Below are positions 7,856 through 14,628 of a stretch of 64,000 nt of DNA, one piece after another. Position 1 is the stretch's first letter. The number at the start of each line of letters is the position of its first letter. The notes beneath the pieces are model-generated. The model did not search any database. It was not told the DNA's origin and was given only the letters and a program-made list of their open reading frames with translations. The position numbers and the translations under genes are program-made. Source of the DNA: Hyphomicrobium sp. (GTDB taxonomy: Bacteria > Pseudomonadota > Alphaproteobacteria > Rhizobiales > Hyphomicrobiaceae). The stretch lies in contig JAKFUV010000009.1 of assembly GCA_021732485.1 (NCBI GenBank), positions 310,001-374,000 on the forward strand. The letters run 5' to 3'.

Positions 7856-8100
7856 GTGTTTTTACTCTTTCTGTTGTTTGTTAGATCGCGGTCTTCCACC
7901 ATCTCAGTGGCTAGTCCCCTTAGGTAGCTTGCGATAACCAGCAAGAATTCTGGCTTGTCGCGGTAACGATTAGCGAAGCTGGTAGCCGCGTTACGGGCTT
8001 CCATCTTGAAGGCTGCTTGCTCAACGTCACTTAGGTCGTCGATAGATCGCGAGGCCACAGGACCTCGATACCTGTTCTTTTCACCATGATTGATAGGCAT
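7852..8100 (-). CDS. Hypothetical protein (element), first gene of the helicase operon
   Basis: An 82-residue, highly charged, probably helical protein with no recognised family. ATG at 8100 is preferred because GGAAG stands six bases upstream; an in-frame ATG at 8112 has no ribosome site and would add four residues. It leads a leftward set: this gene, a 106-residue protein, the HNH-like protein and the SF3 helicase. The small size and position fit a phage-type regulator or replication accessory, but no helix-turn-helix is evident. Confidence 0.55.
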   Translation of the reverse strand: MPINHGEKNRYRGPVASRSIDDLSDVEQAAFKMEARNAATSFANRYRDKPEFLLVIASYLRGLATEMVEDRDLTNNRKSKNT

Positions 8101-8112
8101 TGGTTCTTCCAT

Positions 8113-8585
8113 TCGGGTCGTGAGTTACGGGAAGGCACACCCGCTCCAACCCACGGCTGACCCGTGAATTTCCGTGGATTAGAGAGGGGATGGGGACGCC
8201 TGCGCTAGATACCCCCCCTAGTCGCCGTCTACGACGACGTAGAAGCCTCTAGGAGAGTCACTGGCGGGCAAATGGGGAGGGGTAGCAGGGGGTACAGCCC
8301 AAAAGATAAATGGGCGTGTACGGCCGCTTTACTTGCCCCTGAGGGGGAGGAGCGAAATCGGTACTTATCCGATAGTTCTTTTTGAAACTTCTATCGTACC
8401 GTCGAATCAGTCTTCTCTTGTAAATCTGTCTCTATCCCTACACTCATAGATCTTACACATTTTCAGAAAATGTCAAGATAAAAATACATACTTAGGCTAA
8501 TAAAGTTTATCAGATTTTAGGCAGAAACGTCCCGTACTATGGGTGGGTATTGGTACTACAACGCACAAAGTAAGATAAAGTTCCA
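8113..8585. promoter_or_regulatory. Intergenic control region of the element
   Basis: Almost 500 bases without a gene, between the leftward helicase operon and the membrane/winged-helix gene. The part near 8113-8350 is G-rich, with a TCTACG-ACGA-CGTAGA palindrome at 8228-8243. The part from 8400 to 8530 is strongly AT-rich and holds a 17-base palindrome. This is the best place for the operon promoter and possibly a replication origin (AT-rich unwinding region). No iteron array was seen. Confidence 0.45.
8457..8473. promoter_or_regulatory. 17-bp perfect palindrome, candidate operator
   Basis: ACATTTTC-A-GAAAATGT is perfectly symmetric around a central base. It lies in an AT-rich stretch upstream of the leftward helicase operon. 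The size and symmetry fit a binding site for a dimeric repressor. The cognate protein is not identified. Confidence 0.45.
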
Positions 8586-9653
8586 TCAAATAGCCCTAAG
8601 TACGGTACCTTTTTTTGTCGCTTGGTCGATCTTGACCAGCCCAAGCTGAGCCAAATCCCTGATTGCCCTACGAGTGGTGGACCTATCCGCCCCTACGAGC
8701 TTGGCTAGCCCCCTCTCGCTATGTGCCAGGGTGCCGTCTGTCGAAGCCCGTAGGTGGTTCAAGATGGCTGAGGATGCCTGTTCCCGACTGGTACCTAGGG
8801 CGGACGTTGGACCAAGCTCCGGTAGGCCGACCGCCACTGTGGACGTAGGGAAGGCCGCTGTAGCCGCCATGACCGGTACCTGTTGGGGAGCTATCACCAT
8901 TAGAGCCAAGGCTGAACCAACCTCTAGGGCCACTACAGGGACGAGGGTCAGCCATTGGGCTAGGACCGCTACCGGGACCACAATCCCAAAGGTTGCTAGG
9001 AGCGTGGCGAGGGACGTGCTGCCTGGGTCGCTGACCGTATTCGTGGTGTGCGGACCAATTAAGCTCTCTAATTCCACCTGTAGGGCTGTCCGTCTCTGTG
9101 CCGTTGCAAGCTCCACTTTGAGGGGAGCAACCTTGGCTTGGCACGTCTCACGGTAAGCAGGCTTATCAAGTGTGGTCTTACAACCCTTGAGGCGTCTGTC
9201 TGACAGGATAGCGTCTAGCTGAGCCGTGATCGCTTCGCTGGGCCGGGTATCTGCGAGGCTGTCTAATTCCCGTATCAGTCTCTCGCGCCGATCAGTGACC
9301 TCTGTAGCGTGATCTACGGATGCTTGGCGGCTAGCTACTAAGTCCCCTCGTGACGTGGCCATCAGCGAAAGCTCAGAGGTGAGGGAATACGTGATGCACA
9401 CCAAGCCTAGGACGGTAAGACCTACTCCCCTTCCTACTTGCCACGAGGCATAGGCAGCTATAGCCCCACTGACTGCTATCGGCTTCACGCCTTCCAAAGC
9501 CAAAGCCATCAAGACCGATAGGGCAGCTAGTAGTGGTGAGTGCTCAATGCCCACCCTGTAGGCGTACACAGCCCCAAAGCCCGCACTTGCTAAGACTAAT
9601 CCACTCGCACAGACAACGCCGACAACTCTCTGAGTTTTTGGTATCGTCCCCAT
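8586..9653 (-). CDS. Membrane protein with C-terminal winged-helix-like domain
   Basis: A 355-residue protein of unusual plan. About 100 N-terminal residues form three or so membrane segments (VVGVVCASGLVLASAGFGAV onward). A charged coiled-coil-like region with two Cys follows (about 100-200), then another hydrophobic block (about 215-260). The last 70 residues look like a winged helix: ASSAILNHLR, then RGLAKLVGADRSTTRRAIRDL, a helix-turn-helix, and LGLVKID with a wing. This suggests a membrane-bound DNA-binding protein that could tie element DNA or gene control to the membrane. I do not recognise a named family. It could be transcribed with the downstream helicase operon. Confidence 0.65.
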   Translation of the reverse strand: MGTIPKTQRVVGVVCASGLVLASAGFGAVYAYRVGIEHSPLLAALSVLMALALEGVKPIAVSGAIAAYASWQVGRGVGLTVLGLVCITYSLTSELSLMATSRGDLVASRQASVDHATEVTDRRERLIRELDSLADTRPSEAITAQLDAILSDRRLKGCKTTLDKPAYRETCQAKVAPLKVELATAQRRTALQVELESLIGPHTTNTVSDPGSTSLATLLATFGIVVPVAVLAQWLTLVPVVALEVGSALALMVIAPQQVPVMAATAAFPTSTVAVGLPELGPTSALGTSREQASSAILNHLRASTDGTLAHSERGLAKLVGADRSTTRRAIRDLAQLGLVKIDQATKKGTVLRAI

Positions 9654-9729
9654 GGGATCGAATCCTTTTCATACAAGGTTCGGTTCAAGGGGATCATCGG
9701 TGTTACTAGCACCTTTGGTCCCCGCGCTT

Positions 9730-9918
9730 TTACTCCTCGTGGAACTGCCTTTTAAAACTCTCGATGAGGTTCCTAAACGTCTCGTGTTGCATTGTCGGTG
9801 TTACGTATTCGTAAGCCGCATCCATAACTCTCTTGCCGTGGTACCAATTCAATAGATCAACGCACTCCAGATAATTCTGATGGGCCAATGCATCTTCTTC
9901 GGTGTCTTGATCAGACAT
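9730..9918 (-). CDS. Small hypothetical protein (element)
   Basis: A 62-residue acidic protein with no recognised family. It begins three bases after the stop of the preceding small gene, so the two are probably co-transcribed. No helix-turn-helix or excisionase pattern is clear, although an excisionase would be expected near the integrase. Confidence 0.5.
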   Translation of the reverse strand: MSDQDTEEDALAHQNYLECVDLLNWYHGKRVMDAAYEYVTPTMQHETFRNLIESFKRQFHEE

Positions 9919-9921
9919 TGT

Positions 9922-10242
9922 CTAAACCTTCGTCAGATTAAGCTCTCTAAGTTTGGACGCTGTGAACGGAGTGTCTTCGAACCCTAAAACCCAACGATGC
10001 TTGCGCTTGTCGTGCGGCGGGCTAGTACCAAAGCCACAAAGATCACAAGGCTTGTCGGACAGCGAACCTTTGACGCTCTGACTTTTCCCCTCAACTAAAG
10101 AGTATTCGAGGCCCAATTCCTTTAGTACTTTCACTGCTTCCTTAGCGTTCTCAAGAGCCTCTGACCTCGCTTTGCTCAACAAGCCATCCCGTTCTTTGTT
10201 GAGTTTCTTAAGTTGATCTAGTGCGCTTTCGTCTCTAGGCAC
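9922..10242 (-). CDS. Hypothetical protein with C-x2-C-x7-H-x4-H motif
   Basis: A 106-residue protein. The first half is a charged, probably coiled-coil helix (DQLKKLNKERDGLLSKARSE). The second half has CDLCGFGTSPPHDKRKH, whose Cys and His spacing could bind one zinc ion. A helical N-terminus with a compact C-terminal module recalls small phage DNA-binding regulators, but no named family is recognised. It lies just downstream of the broken integrase gene. Confidence 0.55.
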   Translation of the reverse strand: MPRDESALDQLKKLNKERDGLLSKARSEALENAKEAVKVLKELGLEYSLVEGKSQSVKGSLSDKPCDLCGFGTSPPHDKRKHRWVLGFEDTPFTASKLRELNLTKV

Positions 10243-10261
10243 GGTGCTCCTACCCTTCTTT

Positions 10262-11564
10262 TCAAATCGATCTTAAGTCTGTCGATCTGAAAGGTATCAC
10301 AACAGAACTTGTAGACATAGGCGTTACAAGACGTTGGACGTAACTGCCCCATGCGAGTATCGCCTTCTTACGTTCCTCTTGATACTCGAAGCGTTGATAC
10401 ACACCGACCAAGCCGCCTGTGCTGCCGCTTATGTGGTTCAAGACACGTTCAACGATGTGAGGCGGTATGCCTAGCGATGCCATTCCCGTGGCTGCTGTGC
10501 GTCGTAGGTCGTGAACGCGCCAAGGTTTATTTATGTTGGGTCTCCCTAAGTCTGGGGAGATTAAGTCATCTAGCTCTCGCTTGGCTCGTGAGTACCCGCT
10601 GATTGGTGTTGTCTTCGTAGTGGTGAAGACAAACGGGCTCTCGTTGCCCTCATCATCAGTCTGCTTTTGTATCGACGTTAGGACTTCAACAGCTTGCGGC
10701 GATAAGTGGACAAGGTGCTCTTTGTTGTTCTTGGTCCGCTCTTTCGGGATGATCCAAGTGCAAGCGTCCAAATCTAACTCAGACCACCTAATGGCAGCGA
10801 CTTCCTCTCGCCTCTGAGCGGTGAGAATGAGCAAGCGATAGAAGGGGCCGAATGGGTATTCGGTCTGTAAGGTAGCCTTCCACACCAACGATAGTTCAGT
10901 GTCAGACAATACTCGATCCCTAGAGGGAAGAGTCTTAGGTGGCGTGATGCCGTCGGTTGGTGAGACGGATATTAGCTCTCGCTCGACACACCATTTAAAG
11001 AATGGTCTGAGGGCTGCAAATAGCGTCCTTGCTGCCCCAGGGGACTTAGCCTGCTTTGTCTCTACGACGTGGCGAATGTCCTTACGGGTGACGTTACAGA
11101 TGAGGGTGTCAGTGCCTATGAGTGGAACCACGTCTGAGTCGAAGGTGCGACGGGTCTCTAGCCAATATCGTGTGCCATCTGATTTTTGATTGAGGTACGT
11201 GTCCACGGCATCGGTAAGCTTGCCGGAGTGGTAGGCGGAATGCTCAGCCCGTCGTTGCTGGCGCTTACGGTCTTCTAGATCGACACCCTCTCTCACGTCA
11301 TTGAGCAGGGCGATGGCTTTAGCCCGTGCCTCATCTAGGGGTGTCTCGGCAAGTGTGCCGAATGAATGCCACGTCTCCTTAGCCCCACGTCTCCTTAGCC
11401 CCACGGCCACCAGCCCCTAGCCGTCTACGCACTATCCAAGACGCCTTGCCTTTCGAGGATATGCGAACGCCAAAGCCCCTCAACTCGCTATCCCACAACC
11501 TGACGCTCACGCCTTCCCGTAGCGCCCTTTCAATGTCTCTTTTGGTGAGCTTTATCGTAGGCAT
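10262..11564 (-). pseudogene. int: Tyrosine integrase, frameshifted by a 16-bp duplication
   Basis: A P4-like tyrosine recombinase with an N-terminal arm-DNA-binding domain (DUF4102 type). The frame starts at ATG 11564, reads as far as GAGGRGAKETW and then stops. The rest continues in another frame from about 11401 to 10262. Removing one copy of the 16-bp tandem repeat at 11370-11401 joins the frames as RGAKETWHSFG and gives about 428 residues, the normal length. All catalytic motifs remain: Arg in LTAQRREEV, Lys in RTKNNKEH, HDLRR, VLNHI and the Tyr in GVYQRF. The lesion therefore looks recent. A GTG at 11410 could start a product lacking the arm-binding domain. Confidence 0.9.
11370..11401. 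repeat. 16-bp tandem duplication inside the integrase gene
   Basis: The unit CACGTCTCCTTAGCCC occurs twice in a row, followed by a partial third CACG. Sixteen bases is not a multiple of three, so the second copy shifts the integrase frame. Loss of one copy by slippage would restore the gene, making this a potentially reversible switch. Confidence 0.95.
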
Positions 11565-11930
11565 GGCGTCATACCATTTTATGTAATAATTTCAATGACT
11601 TAAGCAGTTTACCCAGACGTATGATTGCTGGGGGATTTTGCCTTTTTATTTATCAAAATCAATAACTTAGGCCAAATTGATGGCAAGTTACAGCCCAAAA
11701 CCCCTTACTCGACAGCATTTCAGAGGCCGATGGGGAGAGATCGGGTCGGTCGTCCTGCGCTAGTGCAATGATACCCGATTTGCCCGCACTTTGCCCACAC
11801 ATTCCAGCATTTGCCCGCACATTTTTAGGCCAAAGGGGAATGAAATATAACCTTACAAGACTATGATTAAGCTTATGAAATAATGTCTACTTAGTTGATT
11901 CTGCAATGTGGCTGGAATGCTTAGGCTGCT
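11565..11930. other. Right-end non-coding region of the element
   Basis: There is no gene here. The region is AT-rich near 11570-11670, a likely integrase promoter. It contains TTAGGCCAAA twice (near 11668 and 11826), related to TTAGGCAAAG at the left end, and three TTGCCCRCAC arm-like sites. Confidence 0.5.
11779..11820 (+). promoter_or_regulatory. Right integrase arm-type sites (three)
   Basis: TTTGCCCGCAC (11779-11789), TTTGCCCACAC (11790-11800) and TTTGCCCGCAC (11810-11820). The first two are adjacent and the third starts 20 bases after the second. The motif and orientation match the pair inside the left end. Confidence 0.6.
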
Positions 11931-11977
11931 GACTACGAATCTGAGGGTCAGAGGTTCGAATCCTTTCGGGCGCGCCA
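11931..11977 (+). repeat. attR: 47-bp direct repeat
   Basis: An exact copy of tRNA-Arg 3' bases 3792-3838. It holds only the anticodon loop onward, with no 5' half before it, so it is not a working tRNA. It marks the right end of the element; chromosomal sequence resumes at 11978. Confidence 0.95.
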
Positions 11978-12514
11978 TTTTCTGTCTCACGCGCCGATGG
12001 CGCTCCGACGGGGCGAGCTGTTCGCCCGGCGGCGCAGTCGCGCCGCTGAGTGCGTTCGAACAATCTCCTGCGTTGTGCGCCACCGAGCCTTTTGTGCCGC
12101 AGTGCATCATCGCTCAATCGGGTTGTCGAAGAATGTCGACGTTAGAGTCGGAAAGGCTTTAGTGGCGGTTTGAGCGAGTGTCGGCGTTGGTCCGCTCATC
12201 GTCAGGAGACGACATGTCGTGCCCGTATGGAAGTCAAAGCCTCCACCAAAGAAAAATCTTTGATACCGGTGTTCGCCTTGGAAATTGAGGTTGCAACGAG
12301 CCTCGCATTTCGTGCGCCGACTGACACAGGTTCGCGATCCGGTTTCGACCAAGCAACGCCTTCGCCACGTTTGGACACAAAGAAACCACAACGAAAAGAA
12401 CTATCACATAGCCGCACGGCCGCTGTTAACACAGGGGCCGCTCACGCTGACCGGCGCTGTCAATTCGGTACCGCGCTGCGCTAAAGTCATTTCGTCAGCT
12501 GGAGCAGTTTCCGC
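11978..12514. other. Non-coding chromosomal stretch after the element
   Basis: I see no credible gene in these 537 bases; the short open frames lack family features or ribosome sites. Two tandem GC-rich hairpins stand at 12011-12027 (GGGCGA/TCGCCC) and 12029-12046 (GCGGCGC/GCGCCGC with loop AGTC). Before integration they would have lain shortly after the tRNA-Arg gene and may have served in its transcription end or processing. No T-run follows. Confidence 0.5.
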
Positions 12515-13309
12515 GTGCATCTTGAAGAGTGGCTGGTTCGAAACGAGAGAGGCTCCGTGGCGATCATCCACGGCGGGCGCTCGCACGACATTCTCGACAC
12601 ATTGCTCAAAATGTTTCCCGCACGTTCGACCGTCATTGCCGACCGTGCATTAGCGGCTGCGCTCGCACCGGCCGTCGCAATGCGCAATCGGCCACACGTC
12701 GACGTGCATCTTTCGCGCGGCTATTTGCGGGATTTCGATCAGCAGATGCCGATCGGATCCGGTGGGCCGATCGTCCTGCCCGCGTCTGTGATGGAGGATG
12801 ATGTCACCTGCGAAATGCGACGTACGAGCGATCAGATCCAGATTTTGGCCGGTTATCCCGCGCCGCCCGAGATCATTTCCCGGATCGTCAACTACCGCTT
12901 CACAACAGCGCTGCGCCGGTGTCAGCAGCGGCGCAAATCCGCCGTGGTGGTCCATGATCGCACAGGCTGGCTGAACGTTGACGGCCTCGACAAACCGCAT
13001 GTTTTTTCTGTTGGCGAAAGCACCGAAAACAACATGAGCTTCGCCTTGGACCAACTCCAGCGCGATTTCCGCCCGCCGACGATAGAGGATCTCACGCGCC
13101 AATCGGAATACATGGTCAGGACCGAGCTGCCGGTGCTCATCGATATGCACGCTTGGATCGCGGGACCCGCCGCTGGCGATCTTTTTGCCTATTGGTCGGA
13201 GCAGCTCAGCCAAGCAAAGTCATCGCGCGGCCACGAATTGTTTGCGGTCTTTGCGCAGGAAAAAATCGCCGAATTAGCGGACGCTTTCAACCTCTCTCAG
13301 GTCGGCTGA
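12515..13309 (+). CDS. Hypothetical protein, 264 residues
   Basis: No family recognised. It is a soluble protein with a possible Rossmann-like beginning (SVAIIHGGRSHDILDTLL, then STVIADRALAAAL), a central region rich in charged residues, and a C-terminal helical part. It contains no membrane segment or signal peptide. The start is taken as GTG at 12515 with GGAG ten bases upstream; other starts are possible. It converges on the BLUF photoreceptor gene with only 13 bases between stop codons. Confidence 0.6.
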   Translation: MHLEEWLVRNERGSVAIIHGGRSHDILDTLLKMFPARSTVIADRALAAALAPAVAMRNRPHVDVHLSRGYLRDFDQQMPIGSGGPIVLPASVMEDDVTCEMRRTSDQIQILAGYPAPPEIISRIVNYRFTTALRRCQQRRKSAVVVHDRTGWLNVDGLDKPHVFSVGESTENNMSFALDQLQRDFRPPTIEDLTRQSEYMVRTELPVLIDMHAWIAGPAAGDLFAYWSEQLSQAKSSRGHELFAVFAQEKIAELADAFNLSQVG

Positions 13310-13322
13310 GCTGCCTTGGCAC

Positions 13323-13733
13323 CTAAAGTTCTGCGGCGACATCCTGCAACACGTCCAGCAAGCTGTCGACGCTGATGGTTTCAGGATCGATGCGGTCTTT
13401 CGAGAAGTAACGCAGGAAGATCTCACGCGTGCGAGGGCTCGTGCCTTCGTGCAAACCCATGGACCAGGTTGGAAACAACCGTTCGCGCACGTCGGAGCAT
13501 GAAAGCAAGATGAGATTGATGTGGCGCGGATCAGTAGCAATTCGATGATAGATTGAACTCACGTCGGCGCGCGAGCCTTCGAGCACTTGAATGAAGTACG
13601 TGCCATTGTGATGGAGCAACCCGGTTACTGAACGTGCCGTGTTGTTTTTGTGGCATTGAGCGATGAGGGTGCGTAGATCCAGGTGTTGATCGGCATCGCG
13701 CTCGCTGTAGTAGACCAATCGGCAGAGATTCAT
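13323..13733 (-). CDS. BLUF-domain blue-light photoreceptor
   Basis: A 136-residue stand-alone BLUF (sensor of blue light using FAD) protein. The key residues are present: Tyr8 in the LVYYS motif, the Asn pair at 30-31, TGLL, Gln49 in FIQVLEG, the RHINL segment and WSMG near the end of the core. The Tyr-Gln pair rearranges hydrogen bonds to flavin on light absorption. A tail of about 40 residues follows the core, as in short BLUF proteins, and no output domain is attached, so it should act through a partner. ATG at 13733 is chosen; a TTG nine bases upstream is in frame. Confidence 0.92.
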   Translation of the reverse strand: MNLCRLVYYSERDADQHLDLRTLIAQCHKNNTARSVTGLLHHNGTYFIQVLEGSRADVSSIYHRIATDPRHINLILLSCSDVRERLFPTWSMGLHEGTSPRTREIFLRYFSKDRIDPETISVDSLLDVLQDVAAEL

Positions 13734-14006
13734 GAACCTCAATACTCCTGTTGATGCCTTTTATTCCGGCCGCTCGGCGAGTTCAAAAAACGAACGTCAG
13801 TTTGCCTGTATAACATCGTTCAACTGCGTGCCAGCGCTAACAGTCGTGCGAACCATACCTCAAAATAATACGGCGCCTCGCGGCAATTTTTATGTTCATT
13901 GGCAAACGATCGTCAATTAACATAAGGAGGCATGCTGACGCTCGTCCGGCTTCGATCCGGAACGCGCGTTGTAGCGTGCTCGCTAGACGAGTGAACAGAG
14001 GCAAAC

Positions 14007-14222
14007 ATGGCCGACAGATTCTATACGCACCGTCTGACGAAGATGCTTGAAGATTTCGTTTTGGGGGCCGGAATGACCGTTCACATCTCAGACGAGGCGT
14101 CGACGGTAAAGCTGAAGGACCAAAAAATTTCCATTGAAGCCATCGCCGCGAGCATCAACGTCGAGTGCGTGATAAAGTCGGCTGACGGCGTGACGCAGGT
14201 TCGATTTCAACGTCGCGGGTGA
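14007..14222 (+). CDS. Small hypothetical protein, 71 residues
   Basis: A soluble 71-residue protein with a good ribosome site (AGAGG, six bases upstream of ATG). The sequence alternates helix and strand segments (HRLTKMLEDFVLGAGMTVHI, then VKLKDQKISIEAIAASI) and ends in a basic tail. No family is recognised. It stands alone, with non-coding DNA of about 270 bases upstream and 160 bases downstream. Confidence 0.6.
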   Translation: MADRFYTHRLTKMLEDFVLGAGMTVHISDEASTVKLKDQKISIEAIAASINVECVIKSADGVTQVRFQRRG

Positions 14223-14382
14223 GCGGACGGATTTATGTCGGTTTTTGACGTGTTGACCCTGCGAATGCTGAGATAAAAGCAACAATGCATCGCGCAAATT
14301 TTGCTGCGAGGATAAAGCGATCTCAGCTCAGCGCCCGCTCTATTATGACCCACGCCATTATGGATTAAGGCCGGTTGATTGT

Positions 14383-14616
14383 TCACCCGGCCCGGCGAAT
14401 TTGCCGCTCCGACCGCCGAGATTTATCGTGGCTGCGTTCGGCCCACGAGGCGCGGCGCTCATCCGATCGCTGGTGGCGTTGAAGACGTCCCATTTCGCGC
14501 CGTAATGCACTCGTTTCGACGCGCGACGCAGAGTAATAGTAACGCCGCGCAATCAGGAAGCCAACTATCGTGGAAGAAACGACGATAGCGCCCACTTCAA
14601 GTAGCAGATCGTACAT
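14383..14616 (-). CDS. Small single-span membrane protein
   Basis: A 77-residue protein with one N-terminal membrane segment (about 5-22, LLLEVGAIVVSSTIVGFLIA) followed by a strongly basic Arg-rich cytoplasmic tail. ATG at 14616 has TTGGAG six bases upstream; a GTG two codons earlier is less likely. It follows the OmpA-family gene by 12 bases on the same strand and is probably part of that transcript. The function is unknown; it may be an envelope-associated helper. Confidence 0.6.
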   Translation of the reverse strand: MYDLLLEVGAIVVSSTIVGFLIARRYYYSASRVETSALRREMGRLQRHQRSDERRASWAERSHDKSRRSERQIRRAG

Positions 14617-14628
14617 TGACACTCCAAT

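Larger units (their letters stand above)
3792..11977. mobile_element. tRNA-Arg integrative element, satellite-like, 8.1 kb
   Basis: A 47-bp perfect direct repeat (3792-3838 and 11931-11977), equal to the 3' part of tRNA-Arg, bounds a block that is visibly more AT-rich than its surroundings. The integrase lies at the attR end and reads leftward. Genes from right to left are integrase (broken), two small proteins, a membrane/winged-helix protein, two small proteins, an HNH-like protein and an SF3 helicase. A rightward lipoprotein and TIR-like gene lie next to attL. No capsid, tail, lysis or conjugation genes are present, so it resembles a phage satellite or small integrative element. TTGCCCRCAC repeats, likely integrase arm sites, lie inside both ends. 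Confidence 0.9.

Noticed and set aside
3838..11930. A full prophage
   Set aside because: No terminase, capsid, portal, tail or lysis genes are present; only integration, replication and cargo functions can be recognised.
11931..11977. A second tRNA-Arg gene
   Set aside because: Only the 3' part is present; the preceding bases do not form the acceptor or D-arm. It is the attR repeat.
12170..12484. An open frame of about 100 residues after the integrative element
   Set aside because: Several overlapping frames on both strands compete here; none has a ribosome site or recognisable domain.
13932..13993. A 20-codon leader peptide before the small gene at 14007
   Set aside because: The strong AAGGAGG is only one base from the ATG, too close for normal initiation, and nothing supports an attenuator.
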